From Rhizobium sp. CG5 (lineage in GTDB: Bacteria; Pseudomonadota; Alphaproteobacteria; Rhizobiales; Rhizobiaceae): DNA of 64,000 nt. A program made the position numbers and the translations under genes. The notes under the pieces are model-generated. The model saw nothing but the letters and a program-made list of their open reading frames with translations. It had not been told where the DNA came from and did not search any database. Below, piece by piece: positions 6,421 to 15,921 of the stretch. Location: assembly GCF_023701945.1 (NCBI RefSeq), contig NZ_JABAEF010000018.1:1-64000 (forward strand), given 5' to 3'. Each line of letters starts with the position of its first letter. The stretch's first letter is position 1.

Positions 6421-8922
6421 TCATTGCCCCTGCCCCGCCCGCTTCAGGCGCAGGGCATTGGTCACCACGAACACGCTCGAAAGCCCCATCGCAGCCGCGC
6501 CGATCATCGGCGAAAGCAGGATGCCGAAGGATGGGTAAAGGATACCGGCGGCCACCGGGATCAGCAAGACATTGTAGCCGAATGCCCAGAAAAGGTTCTG
6601 TCCGATGTTGCGGATCACGGCGCGGGCAATGGTCACGGCCCGCACTGCGGCCGTCAGATCGCCGGCCACCAGCACGATGTCGGCGCTCTCGATCGCCACG
6701 TCGGTGCCGGTGCCGATCGCGATCCCCGTGTCGGCCTCGGCCAGCGCCGGCGCATCGTTGATGCCGTCGCCGACAAAGGCCACTTTCTGCCCCTTCGCCT
6801 TCAGCGCCTTGACGGTCTCGACCTTGGTCTGCGGCAGGGCTTCGGCCACCACCTCATCGATCCCGGCCGCCTTTGCCACGGCGTCCGCCGTGCGGCGGTT
6901 GTCGCCGGTCACCATGATGACGGTGAGCCCGAGCGCCTTCAGCCCCGCCACCGCCGCGATGCTGGTCGGCTTGATCGGGTCGGCGACGGCAATGATCGCC
7001 GCAAGCTTGCCGTCGATCGCCGCATAGAGCGGCGTCTTGCCCTCGTCGCCCAGCCGTTCGGCATCCGCCGCAAAGCCGTCCACGGCAAGACCAATCTGCA
7101 CCATGTAGCGATCCGCCCCCGCCTCCACGCGCCGGCCGGACACCGTGCCCGACACGCCGAAACCGACAGACGCCTCGAACCCCTCGACCGGCTGCAGCTG
7201 CAGGGCCCGCGCTTTCGCCGCCGCGACGATCGCCTCAGCCAGCGGGTGTTCGGAGCGGCTTTCGAGGCTTGCCACCAGCGCCAGAACCTCTGCCTCGTCA
7301 AAGCCGTCGGCCACAATGAGATCGGTCAGTTCAGGCTCGCCGCGGGTGATCGTGCCCGTCTTGTCGAGCACGACGGTATCGACCTCGCTCAAGGTCTGCA
7401 GCGCCTCGCCCTTGCGAAACAGCACGCCGAGTTCGGCGGCCCGTCCGGTGCCCACCATGATCGAGGTCGGGGTGGCGAGCCCCATGGCGCAGGGGCAGGC
7501 GATGATCAGCACGGCGACCGCACTGACCAGCGCATAGGTATAGGCCGGCTCCGGTCCGAAGATCATCCAGACGACGAAGGTCAGCACTGCGGCGCCCATC
7601 ACCGCCGGCACGAACCAGGCGGTGATGCGGTCGACCATCATCTGGATCGGCAGTTTCGAGCCTTGCGCCTCGCCGACCATGCGGATGATCTGCGAGAGCA
7701 TCATGTCGGCGCCGACCTTGGTGGCGCGAAAGCGGAAGCTGCCGGATTTGTTGATCGTGCCGCCGATGACGATCGCGCCGGCCTGCTTTTCGACCGGCAC
7801 CGGTTCGCCCGAGATCATCGCCTCGTCGACATAGGACTGGCCGTCGATCACCTCGCCGTCGACCGCAATGCGCTCGCCCGGCCGGATGACGAGGATATCG
7901 CCCGAAACCACGTCGCCGCTGGCAATGTCGGCTTCCACGCCGTTCCGCTCGACGCGGGCGGTCTTGACCTGCAGGCCGGCCAGCCTTCGGATCGCCTGGC
8001 CGGTGCGGCCCTTGGCGCGCGCCTCCATCAGGCGGCCGAGCAGCACCAGCGTGACGATCACCGTTGCCGCTTCATAGTAGACATATCGCGCCTCGGCCGG
8101 CAGCACGTCCGGCGCAAAGGTCGTCACCAGCGAATAGCAATAGGCCGCCGCCGTTCCAACCGCGACCAGCGAATTCATGTCCGGCCCGAAGCGCAACAGG
8201 GCCGGCACACCTTGCTCAAAGAAGCGCCGGCCGGGGCCGAGCAGCACCGCACTCGCCAGCACAAAATAGAGATAATTCAGCGTGTTGCCCGGCACAGCGT
8301 CCATCAGCCAATGGTGCATCGGCGCATAGACATGACTGCCCATTTCGAGCACGAACAGCGGCAGCGTCAGCAGGCCGGCGATCCACACGTCGCGGGTCAG
8401 CCTGGCAATCTCGCGGTCGCGGGCAAGCTGGCCTGTATCCTCGTCATCGCCATCGGACTTGGCGAGGCGGGCCTTGTAACCGGCCTTCTGCACGGCCCTG
8501 ATCAGCGCCGGCAGCTGGCTGCGGCCGCCCAGCACCGTCACGGTCGCCGTGTTGGTGGCGAGGTTGACCGAGGCCGTTTCGACGGCCGGCACTTTGCGCA
8601 AGGCCTTTTCGACCCGCGACACACAGGAGGCGCAGGTCATGTCCTCGATGTCGAGGTCCAGCCGGTCCGCCTTGGCCTCATAGCCGGCGGAATCGATGGC
8701 GCGCAGCAGCGCCTCGGCTGAAAAACCCTCTGCCGGCGTCACGGTCAGGGTCTCAGTCGCAAAATTGACCGCACCGGCCGCAACACCCGGCACACCGGCC
8801 GCCGCCTTTTCCACCCGCCGCACGCAGGACGCACAGGTCATGCCGGCCACCGGCAGGGCTATAGAACCCACCGGCACGGCAATCGCGGATATCGGCGAAA
8901 TCGTCTTGGCTATCTCGTTCAT
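6421..8922 (-). CDS. copA: CopA/ActP, Cu(I)-exporting P1B-type ATPase
   Basis: An 833-residue P-type ATPase that pumps Cu(I) from cytoplasm to periplasm. Two N-terminal HMA domains carry MTCASC motifs (about residues 29-34 and 94-99). The membrane CPC motif is ACPCAMG near 475, the phosphorylation motif DKTGTIT near 518, and the hinge GDGINDAP near 715. Eight transmembrane segments fit the sequence. ATG at 8922 has GAGG 7 bases upstream. It heads the operon copA-cueR-copZ behind a CueR-type promoter. A very long open frame on the opposite strand is a GC-driven shadow. Confidence 0.96.
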   Translation of the reverse strand: MNEIAKTISPISAIAVPVGSIALPVAGMTCASCVRRVEKAAAGVPGVAAGAVNFATETLTVTPAEGFSAEALLRAIDSAGYEAKADRLDLDIEDMTCASCVSRVEKALRKVPAVETASVNLATNTATVTVLGGRSQLPALIRAVQKAGYKARLAKSDGDDEDTGQLARDREIARLTRDVWIAGLLTLPLFVLEMGSHVYAPMHHWLMDAVPGNTLNYLYFVLASAVLLGPGRRFFEQGVPALLRFGPDMNSLVAVGTAAAYCYSLVTTFAPDVLPAEARYVYYEAATVIVTLVLLGRLMEARAKGRTGQAIRRLAGLQVKTARVERNGVEADIASGDVVSGDILVIRPGERIAVDGEVIDGQSYVDEAMISGEPVPVEKQAGAIVIGGTINKSGSFRFRATKVGADMMLSQIIRMVGEAQGSKLPIQMMVDRITAWFVPAVMGAAVLTFVVWMIFGPEPAYTYALVSAVAVLIIACPCAMGLATPTSIMVGTGRAAELGVLFRKGEALQTLSEVDTVVLDKTGTITRGEPELTDLIVADGFDEAEVLALVASLESRSEHPLAEAIVAAAKARALQLQPVEGFEASVGFGVSGTVSGRRVEAGADRYMVQIGLAVDGFAADAERLGDEGKTPLYAAIDGKLAAIIAVADPIKPTSIAAVAGLKALGLTVIMVTGDNRRTADAVAKAAGIDEVVAEALPQTKVETVKALKAKGQKVAFVGDGINDAPALAEADTGIAIGTGTDVAIESADIVLVAGDLTAAVRAVTIARAVIRNIGQNLFWAFGYNVLLIPVAAGILYPSFGILLSPMIGAAAMGLSSVFVVTNALRLKRAGQGQ

Positions 8923-8949
8923 GGCATCACCTCTGATGCCTATGTGGTG

Positions 8950-8971
8950 CTTCCCACTATGGGAAGGTCAA
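8950..8971 (-). promoter_or_regulatory. CueR-type operator/promoter of copA
   Basis: Dyad CTTCCC-N5-GGGAAG (8950-8966) with -35 TTGACC at 8971-8966 and a 19-20 base spacer, the underwound layout that MerR/CueR proteins activate. It lies 28-50 bases before the copA start codon. Confidence 0.78.
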
Positions 8972-9024
8972 GGGCCGGCGCGAAATTAATCCGTCTGAGA
9001 GAATTAATCCGCAGGTGGCACCGG

Positions 9025-10902
9025 CTAACCGCGCGCCGGCAAGGCCGGGACGTCGAGATGGTCGGGCTCCAGACCGCTCTTTGCCCGCAACGCCATCATT
9101 TCATAGGCCGTTTCGAGATGTCGGCAAAAGCGTTCCGAATCAAACAGCGGGGCAACAAGGCGGGCAGCGTCGAGCTTGTCCTTGTAATGTCGAACTCGCG
9201 CCCTGTCCCCGAAGAGCTTTATTGCCAACGCGCAATAGTCGTCCTCGGACTTGGCCACGAGATCCGCAATGCCCATGGCCCTGAGCTGACTTTCGGAGGC
9301 GCGAGACGCGAAGTTCGTGCCCTTCAGTGCGACGATAGGAAGCCCTGCCCACAGGCAATCCGATGTCGTGGCATGGCCGTTGTAGGGAAAGGGATCGAGC
9401 CCGAGGTCGGCGACCCGCATTCGATCGATATGCTCTTCATAAGAGCGGACAGCCGGGGCAAAAACGATCCGCATGGGATCGACGCCCAGCTTTGCAAAGC
9501 GCTGCCGGATATTCTCTTCAGCGGTTCGCGTTCGGCCGGTCATCCACAAAAGGCTTCCTTGCGTGCCGTTCAGGATTCGCGCCCAGACGGCTGCCACGCT
9601 CGGCGTTACCTTTTTCGGCGCATTGAAAGAGGCGAATACGAAGGCATCCTCCGGCAATCCGTAGGCGGCGCGTCCAGCGTCTGTCGGCATCGGACGCACC
9701 GATGGATCGTTCGGCATGTAGGTTTCCGGAAGCCTGCAGAATTTCTCGCCATAAAAAGGTGCTGATGTGTCGGGCGTCACCACGGCGTCGCCGATGATAT
9801 AGTCGGCATCAATGCCTGTGACGCTATCGGGAAATCCAAGCCAGGACACCTGGACCGGGGAAAGCCCGTAATTGAGAAGTGCCGCACGCGAATTGCCCGT
9901 ATGGCCTCCCAGATCGACCAATATATCTAACTCCTGACGCCTTATCTGTTTCGCAGCTTTCCCGTCCGACAGGCCAGCGATATCGACCGGGCGCCCAAAC
10001 GCCGACAAGAAACGCCTTTTGTCCGCCGCCGGATCCGCGGCGTTGCAGAACAAGGTGATATCGAACCGATCCCGGTTATGGCTGCGCAGAACGGCGCCCA
10101 ACTGGCGCATCACGACATGATCGGGGCGCAAGTCGGAGGATATATAGCCGATTTTAAGCTTCGCACCCCATCTGTGAGGTGCGCTTCGTCTCCTTTTGCG
10201 CGCGGCCGGATCAAACGGAACGGACGGCGTTATCCTCCCGGATATGCGGTTTAGGGCGTCGTTCCCGCACCAGAGAAGCCTTTCCATGGGCAATTCCGGT
10301 GGGGGAGTCGAGCGGTCCGCAAGCGCCAGTGCGTCAAGCGTATCGTAATCGGCATACTCCCGGGCGAAACTTGCGAGGACCGAGACAATCTCCAGATTTT
10401 CAGGGGCCAGGAACGCAAGTTTGCGAAACAGTGGTAACAAACGATCGTCAGACCGATCCTCACCACATAACCTGTGGGCGAGTTCGAGATGCGCGGGCTC
10501 GTCGCTGCCGATCAAGTTGTATTTCAGATGTCCGACAATGGCCTGATCCTTGTGCGTCTTCAGCAGGTTGATCAGCATGAAGGCAGCATCGGGATCATCG
10601 GGCTTGAGTTGTAGAATCTGCAGCGCGTGAAATTCGGCCTTCTTTTTATCTCCGGAGGCCAGAAACAAGCGGGCGGCCTTTTTCAGAAGGGCCAGTTTGT
10701 TGTCGCTGAAATGTTGGGCCGCCTGCTCGAAAATCGACGCCGCATCGGCTTCCATGCCGAGTTTTTCGAAAGTTGCACCGAGCAGGTCCATCATGCATGG
10801 ATCATTGGTAAGATCGGTACAATGATTGAGGATCTGCAGGGTTTCCAAATAGTCGCCCTGATCCAATTTTTGCTTCGCCAGAGCGAAACCAACCATCGCC
10901 AT
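9025..10902 (-). CDS. TPR-containing GT41 (O-GlcNAc transferase/SPINDLY-like) glycosyltransferase
   Basis: A 625-residue protein. Residues 1-200 form TPR-like helical repeats. From about 249 the OGT/SPINDLY catalytic region begins (KLKIGYISSD), followed by DLGGHTGNSR at 330-339, WLGFPDSVTG at 354-363, FASFNAPKKVTP near 436 and NGHATTSDCLWAG near 530, all hallmarks of family GT41. It should transfer a sugar from a nucleotide donor to Ser/Thr of a protein, in the cytoplasm; target unknown. ATG at 10902 follows AAGGCGAG. GC is visibly lower than the neighbouring copper genes, hinting at transfer. It clusters with three sulfotransferase-type genes. Confidence 0.88.
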   Translation of the reverse strand: MAMVGFALAKQKLDQGDYLETLQILNHCTDLTNDPCMMDLLGATFEKLGMEADAASIFEQAAQHFSDNKLALLKKAARLFLASGDKKKAEFHALQILQLKPDDPDAAFMLINLLKTHKDQAIVGHLKYNLIGSDEPAHLELAHRLCGEDRSDDRLLPLFRKLAFLAPENLEIVSVLASFAREYADYDTLDALALADRSTPPPELPMERLLWCGNDALNRISGRITPSVPFDPAARKRRRSAPHRWGAKLKIGYISSDLRPDHVVMRQLGAVLRSHNRDRFDITLFCNAADPAADKRRFLSAFGRPVDIAGLSDGKAAKQIRRQELDILVDLGGHTGNSRAALLNYGLSPVQVSWLGFPDSVTGIDADYIIGDAVVTPDTSAPFYGEKFCRLPETYMPNDPSVRPMPTDAGRAAYGLPEDAFVFASFNAPKKVTPSVAAVWARILNGTQGSLLWMTGRTRTAEENIRQRFAKLGVDPMRIVFAPAVRSYEEHIDRMRVADLGLDPFPYNGHATTSDCLWAGLPIVALKGTNFASRASESQLRAMGIADLVAKSEDDYCALAIKLFGDRARVRHYKDKLDAARLVAPLFDSERFCRHLETAYEMMALRAKSGLEPDHLDVPALPARG

Positions 10903-11088
10903 ATACTCGCCTTTTTATATCACCCTATAACCAGCCTTATTGGACCCCTACACTTGCGCAAGGCTGGGGTATTTTTAGCTTCCGCTCCCTGGGCCAGACT
11001 AGGACGGCTGTCGCAAACTTTCGAGCTTGACGAGGCGGCGGGATGCCCATGGCTGGGATTGGGGCGCCGCCTGACATTCAAGACTGTC

Positions 11089-12135
11089 TCACAGAATTTC
11101 CGAGAAATCCGCCTCGTCGAAATAGGGTTCGAACGCCGCCAGAACGCGGGCGCGGATGCTGTCGGGCATTTGCGAACCGCGACCGGCAACGCCCTTGTTG
11201 AGCCTCTCCTTCTTGGCCGAATCCATATCGGAGAAGCAGGTGGCGAGCGTGTCGCCGCTGACGATGTCCTCGCCGAGGAAGGCGGCAAGCCTGCGGGCCA
11301 AAACCTCCTTGTCGCCGAGGAAGTCGCGCTCGTAGGAAATCCAGAACGGCTTGACCAGCCCCATCGCCTCGCAGCGTTTCCAGCTCAGATAGAAATGCAG
11401 ATACCAGGCGCCATAACGCTCGACCAGCATGCCGAGCCGGGTCTCCTCGTCGAGGTCGGGATATTTGAGTGGCAGCGAATCGGCGAAATAGACCTGTTCG
11501 ACCGGCCGGTCGACGTCCTGTTTCATACGTTGGCTGAGAATCATGTCGTCGAGGCTGCGGATGGAATCAAAGACATTGCGATAGGTGACGATCGGCCGGA
11601 TCTTGTAGAGGTCCAGCTGCCGGCAGAGATAGGGCGTGCAACGCACATGATGCTGCGCGACATAGCCGATGCCATTGGTGCCATGCTGGATCAGCGCCAA
11701 CTCGTCGGTCTCCTGCTCGCGCAGCGTGATGCCCATGGAATAGATGGTCTGGGCATGCAGGCTCGGCGCCATCAGCTTGGCATCGGGCAGGTTGAGCGAG
11801 CGGCGCAGGCTGCCGCTGATGAAGGTCGATGCCGATTTCGGAGAACACGCCACGAGGATATTGGTCTGGTGCGCGCGCGATGCCGTCAGCTTGGCGCGCA
11901 GGATCGTCGCAGCGAACTCGCTAAAGCCGATCTTCAGCCGTTCCGCCGATTGCGCCTCCATCGTTGGCAGATAAAAGGGATTGGCTAGGGCGAACGCCCC
12001 GGCCACGAACAACGCATCCTGGGGATCGGTCTTGAGCAGGAATTCGTCAAACTTTGCCTTCACCCAGGAGAGATCGCTGGCAGAAGAGATGGCCTTGATG
12101 AAGGTTTGCAGCAGTGTTAGCGTTTCAGGTGTCAA
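11089..12135 (-). CDS. Sulfotransferase-like protein, paralogue 1
   Basis: A 348-residue protein with a PAPS-dependent sulfotransferase core. The 5'-phosphosulfate loop is CSPKSASTF at 97-105 and a 3'-phosphate-type region is VTYRNVFDSIRSLDDM near 190. The start is TTG at 12135, with GGAAAGG 8 bases upstream and no better ATG. It closely resembles the next gene at 12218-13306; both share YVAQHHVRCTPYLCRQ. The N-terminal ~90 residues are helical and unassigned. The acceptor may be a polysaccharide, lipid or protein. Bases 10903-11088, before GT41, hold no gene that I can see. Confidence 0.78.
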   Translation of the reverse strand: MTPETLTLLQTFIKAISSASDLSWVKAKFDEFLLKTDPQDALFVAGAFALANPFYLPTMEAQSAERLKIGFSEFAATILRAKLTASRAHQTNILVACSPKSASTFISGSLRRSLNLPDAKLMAPSLHAQTIYSMGITLREQETDELALIQHGTNGIGYVAQHHVRCTPYLCRQLDLYKIRPIVTYRNVFDSIRSLDDMILSQRMKQDVDRPVEQVYFADSLPLKYPDLDEETRLGMLVERYGAWYLHFYLSWKRCEAMGLVKPFWISYERDFLGDKEVLARRLAAFLGEDIVSGDTLATCFSDMDSAKKERLNKGVAGRGSQMPDSIRARVLAAFEPYFDEADFSEIL

Positions 12136-12217
12136 GTCGATGACCTTTCCATCATCTCAAAATGGGTAAGGACATCGCCACGCCGGCGACGGCCGTTCGC
12201 GTCGTCAGCGGGTGTGG

Positions 12218-13306
12218 TCAGTCGTCCTCGCCCAGCAGCGGCGACAGGTCGCCTTCGCTGCGGTAGCGGCTCATGATGCCGTGCACCTTGTCGCGGATGA
12301 CCGAGGGGATGTCCGAGCCGCGTCCGGACACGCCCTTGTTGAGCCGCAGCTTCTTTCCGTTACTGGTATCGCCAAACGTCTCGGCAATGCGCTGCGGATT
12401 GACGAATTCCCGTCCGACGAAGTCAGCGATACGCTCGCCAAGGCCCGCTTTGTCGCCCAGAAAATCCTTCTCATAGGAAACCCACAGCGGCTTCACCAGG
12501 CCGGCCGCCTCGCATTTGCGCCAGTTCAGCAGGAACTGCACATACCAGATGCAATTGGCATCGACGAGCAGATGATAGCGGTCGACGGGATCCATGGCGG
12601 TATAATCTGCCGGCAAACCATCGTCGAAATAATGAGGATTGCCGCTCTGTTTTGCCTGCCGCCACTCCATGAACATGTCGTCCAGACTCATCAGCGTGTC
12701 GAAATAATTGCGGATCGTGACGATCGGCCTGATGTTGTAGAGTTCGATCTGCCGGCACAGATAGGGCGTGCAGCGCACGTGATGCTGGGCGACATAGCCG
12801 GCGCCGTTCAGGCCGTGGCGCATCAGCGCCAATTCGTCGGTTTCCTGATTGCGCAGATTGGCGCCGAGCATGGAGCTTGAATAGGGCGTGTAGGTCGGCA
12901 GAGCCAGCGATACCTGCCCGACACCAAGGGCCTTGCAGAGCGCCGCAGCAATGAAGGTCGAGGCCGATTTCGGCGCACAGGCCAGCAGAATATTGGGCTG
13001 GCGAGCCCTTGATGCCGTCAGCCGGGCGCGCAGCACCAGCTCGCTCAACTGGCTGAGCGACAACGCCAGCCGGCCGGCGCTGGCATCGTCCATGGTCGGT
13101 ACGTAAAAGGGATAGGCATGGGACAGTGCCTTCGCCGCCGACAACGCCCGCTGCGGCGGAACCGTCATGAGGAATTCGTCGGCTTTACGGCGCACCTCGG
13201 CCGTATCGGGATTGACGGAGATGGCCAGCATGAGCTGCTGGATAAGACCATCGAGGTCCAGGGCCTCATCTGCGGCCGGTGGCTCTTTCTGGACGGCTAA
13301 ACTCAT
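12218..13306 (-). CDS. Sulfotransferase-like protein, paralogue 2
   Basis: A 362-residue paralogue of the neighbouring protein. It has the PAPS-binding loop CAPKSASTF near residue 115-123, the same YVAQHHVRCTPYLCRQ block and VTIRNYFDTLMSLDDM. ATG at 13306 has AGGAG 10 bases upstream; the frame is open for 13 further codons. The gap to paralogue 1 is about 80 bases, so the two are probably co-transcribed (12218 first). The tandem duplication suggests two related acceptors or two positions on one acceptor. Confidence 0.78.
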   Translation of the reverse strand: MSLAVQKEPPAADEALDLDGLIQQLMLAISVNPDTAEVRRKADEFLMTVPPQRALSAAKALSHAYPFYVPTMDDASAGRLALSLSQLSELVLRARLTASRARQPNILLACAPKSASTFIAAALCKALGVGQVSLALPTYTPYSSSMLGANLRNQETDELALMRHGLNGAGYVAQHHVRCTPYLCRQIELYNIRPIVTIRNYFDTLMSLDDMFMEWRQAKQSGNPHYFDDGLPADYTAMDPVDRYHLLVDANCIWYVQFLLNWRKCEAAGLVKPLWVSYEKDFLGDKAGLGERIADFVGREFVNPQRIAETFGDTSNGKKLRLNKGVSGRGSDIPSVIRDKVHGIMSRYRSEGDLSPLLGEDD

Positions 13307-13533
13307 GGGGGCAATCACTCCTGACAGCCGACCGCCGGCCGACAAGTTGGATTTCCGCTAAACCATGATGGAACAAGCTTGCGCGAACGTTGTCGCCGGC
13401 CGGTTGCCCCCCTTTGAAGCCGCCCTGCCGTCGCCCGAGGAAAGCCCCACGCAGGCTTTGCCGCTATGATGCCAGCATCGCAAAATCTGCCCGCACGCTG
13501 TTGAGCGCCGAGGGCTGCCGACAGGATGCCGAA

Positions 13534-15258
13534 ATGACGTCAGCCGCGCAGGTCGCCTCTCCTCCCCGACAGGCCTTGGAACAGGTGGTGGACAAGGGCC
13601 GCGCCGCATTGCTGCGGCTACCACCCCAGCTGCGCCAGTCGCCGGAGGATCCCGTCCGCCGCCTGCGCGACCATACCATCAAGGCGATGCTGGATCTCTC
13701 CCGCCTGCTGCAACAATCCGGCGACATGGACGGGAGCCGGGCGCTGCTCACCGATGCGCTGGCCCTCGATCCGCGCAAACCGGCCATCCAGGTGGCAATC
13801 GGCCGCCTGGAGGCCTTGCGACAGCGGCCCGATCTGGCCTGTACCGCCTTTTCCGCGGCGCTGCGGCTCAATGCGGACGATTGCGAGGTGTGGTCGATGT
13901 TCGGCGACAGTCTGGTGCGGATCGGCAAGCTGGCGGATGCGGCCGCCGCCTATGACGCCGCCCTGCGGCTCGATCCCCACCACCTGGCAACCCTCAACAA
14001 CTATTCGAGCCTGGCCTGCTCGCTCAGCGATTACCAGAAGGCGCTCGACCTCCTGCTGCGCGGCCACGCGGCAGCGCCAGCGTCGCGGGAAATCCTTCTC
14101 AACCTGCACAATGTCTCGGAATATCTGGGACGGGAAGACCTTTCGCGCCATTACCTCGAACAGCTGATCGCCATCAGCCCCGGCGACAGCGACGCCCATC
14201 TGCGGCTGAGCGCGCTGACCCGCTACGAGGACGGCCATCCGCATATCGCCACCATGGAAGCGCTCTACCGCGACAGTCCCGTTGGCTCCAATGACCGGGT
14301 CAATCTCGGCCATGCGCTGTTCAAGGCCTATCACGCGACAGGCCGTTCCCGAGAAGCCTTCGCAGCGCTGCGGCAAGCCAATGACCTGCGCCGGGCTGCG
14401 CTTTCCTATTCGCACCAGGCCATCAGCGACTATTACACAGCGCTACGCCAGTTCTTCGACACAGACTTCCGCGATCGCACCCGCTCAGCGGGTTATGCCG
14501 GCAAAAGCCCGATCTTCATCGTCGGCATGCCGCGCTCCGGTTCGACGCTGACGGAGCGCATTTTGGCGAGCCACCCGGACGTGACCGGGGTCGGCGAGAT
14601 CGGCACGCTGGTCGGCCTTGCCCAGAGGCGCATCATGGCCGACAGATCCGGCGTGCGCTTGCCAGATGCCGGCCTGATCACGCCCGACGCGCTTCACACG
14701 CTCGGCCGGGACTATTGCCGGAGCCTGGAGACGCTGGCCGCCGGCGCGCCGCGCACGGTGGATAAGCAATTGTTCAACTTTGCCTGGATTGGCCTGATCA
14801 AGGCGGTCCTGCCTGCGGCAAAAATCATCGACTGCCGGCGGTCGCCGCTCGCCAATGGTCTCGCCTGCTATTCCTCGTTCCTGGCGGAACCGGGGCTGGA
14901 ATTCACCTGCGACCTGGAAGACCTCGGTCATTTCTTCGTCGATTACCGAGCGATGATGGACCATTGGCACCGGTTGTTTCCCGGCGAGATCCTTGAGCTC
15001 AGTTACGAGCAGCTGACCACCGACCAGGAGGCCGAGACGCGCCGGCTGCTGGACTATTGCGACCTGTCCTGGGACGAGGCCTGCCTCGATTTCCACAAAT
15101 CTGACGGCGCGGTGCGCACCATGAGCGCCATGCAGGTCCGCCAGCCGATGTATAGCGGCGTCGATAAAAAGACGGCGCGCTATCTGGACGAACTCGCACC
15201 CCTGATCGCCATCCTCACCGAGGCAGGCCTGATGCCGGCGCCTGCGCCGGCGGCGTGA
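13534..15258 (+). CDS. TPR repeat - sulfotransferase fusion protein
   Basis: A 574-residue protein. Residues about 40-290 contain TPR repeats (for example AAAAYDAALRLDPHHLATLNNYSSLA). From 325 a sulfotransferase domain begins with FIVGMPRSGSTLTERIL, the PAPS-binding loop. The architecture is known from many alphaproteobacteria and resembles tyrosylprotein/heparan sulfotransferase-like enzymes. ATG at 13534 has AGGA 7 bases upstream; the frame is open further upstream without a better site. It is transcribed away from the two sulfotransferase paralogues. With GT41 it makes a four-gene modification cluster. Confidence 0.85.
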   Translation: MTSAAQVASPPRQALEQVVDKGRAALLRLPPQLRQSPEDPVRRLRDHTIKAMLDLSRLLQQSGDMDGSRALLTDALALDPRKPAIQVAIGRLEALRQRPDLACTAFSAALRLNADDCEVWSMFGDSLVRIGKLADAAAAYDAALRLDPHHLATLNNYSSLACSLSDYQKALDLLLRGHAAAPASREILLNLHNVSEYLGREDLSRHYLEQLIAISPGDSDAHLRLSALTRYEDGHPHIATMEALYRDSPVGSNDRVNLGHALFKAYHATGRSREAFAALRQANDLRRAALSYSHQAISDYYTALRQFFDTDFRDRTRSAGYAGKSPIFIVGMPRSGSTLTERILASHPDVTGVGEIGTLVGLAQRRIMADRSGVRLPDAGLITPDALHTLGRDYCRSLETLAAGAPRTVDKQLFNFAWIGLIKAVLPAAKIIDCRRSPLANGLACYSSFLAEPGLEFTCDLEDLGHFFVDYRAMMDHWHRLFPGEILELSYEQLTTDQEAETRRLLDYCDLSWDEACLDFHKSDGAVRTMSAMQVRQPMYSGVDKKTARYLDELAPLIAILTEAGLMPAPAPAA

Positions 15259-15274
15259 CACTCGGCTTGCCCGG

Positions 15275-15748
15275 TTAAGGGCCTTCGTTGCTGTCCTGGC
15301 CGACGGTCAGCGGCCATTCGACCAGATAGTCCTCGAAATCCTCGAGCGGCACGTCGTCTTCGCTGACCGTGCGGCCGCGCACCGAAATGCCGGCCTGATG
15401 GACCGTTTCCGGATCGCCAGAGACCAGCGGATGCCACCAGTAGAGATCGTCGCCATCGGCCACCAGCTGATAGGCGCAGGTCGGCGGCAGCCAGGAAATC
15501 TCCTCGATGCTCTCCAGTGTCAGGCGGATGCAGTCCGGCACGATCGCCTGGCGGTTGTCATAGTCCTTGCATCGACAGCTCTCTCCGTCGAGCAGCGTAC
15601 AGGCCACCGAGGTGAAGGCGATGGCGCCGGTTTCCCAATCCTCCAGCTTGTTCAGACAGCACAGGCCGCAGCCGTCGCACAGGCCCTCCCATTCGGCGTC
15701 CGTCATTTCAGCAAGGGTCTTGGTCTTCCAATAGGGCAGGCCGGTCAT
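15275..15748 (-). CDS. YcgN family cysteine cluster protein (UPF0260)
   Basis: A 157-residue member of UPF0260/YcgN. The N-terminus has the typical PYWKTKTLAEMTDAEWEGLCDGC. Cysteines occur as CDGCGLCC, a later pair around CRCKDYDNR, and further conserved ones, likely forming an Fe-S or zinc site. Function is unknown. The ATG at 15748 is used because family similarity starts there; an upstream in-frame ATG adds 14 unrelated residues. It is convergent with the TPR-sulfotransferase (16-base gap) and divergent from the PBP gene. Confidence 0.88.
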   Translation of the reverse strand: MTGLPYWKTKTLAEMTDAEWEGLCDGCGLCCLNKLEDWETGAIAFTSVACTLLDGESCRCKDYDNRQAIVPDCIRLTLESIEEISWLPPTCAYQLVADGDDLYWWHPLVSGDPETVHQAGISVRGRTVSEDDVPLEDFEDYLVEWPLTVGQDSNEGP

Positions 15749-15921
15749 TATCGCTTGTCCATCGCGGCTTTGCCGCGCCTCATGTCGCATCGCTAAAATT
15801 TGTTTCGCAAACCATATCTTATCAGTTAGATCTTATAGGTGCGAACCGATGTGACATGGTCGGCGCAAGCCGCTCCTGTCAAGCATTGGCCAGATCTTAA
15901 ATTTCAGGACGTCGTCAAGCG

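Noticed and set aside
6052..8721. An 889-codon open frame antisense to copA
   Set aside because: It mirrors codons of a clear P-type ATPase on the other strand; composition is a GC3 shadow with no domain or ribosome-binding site.
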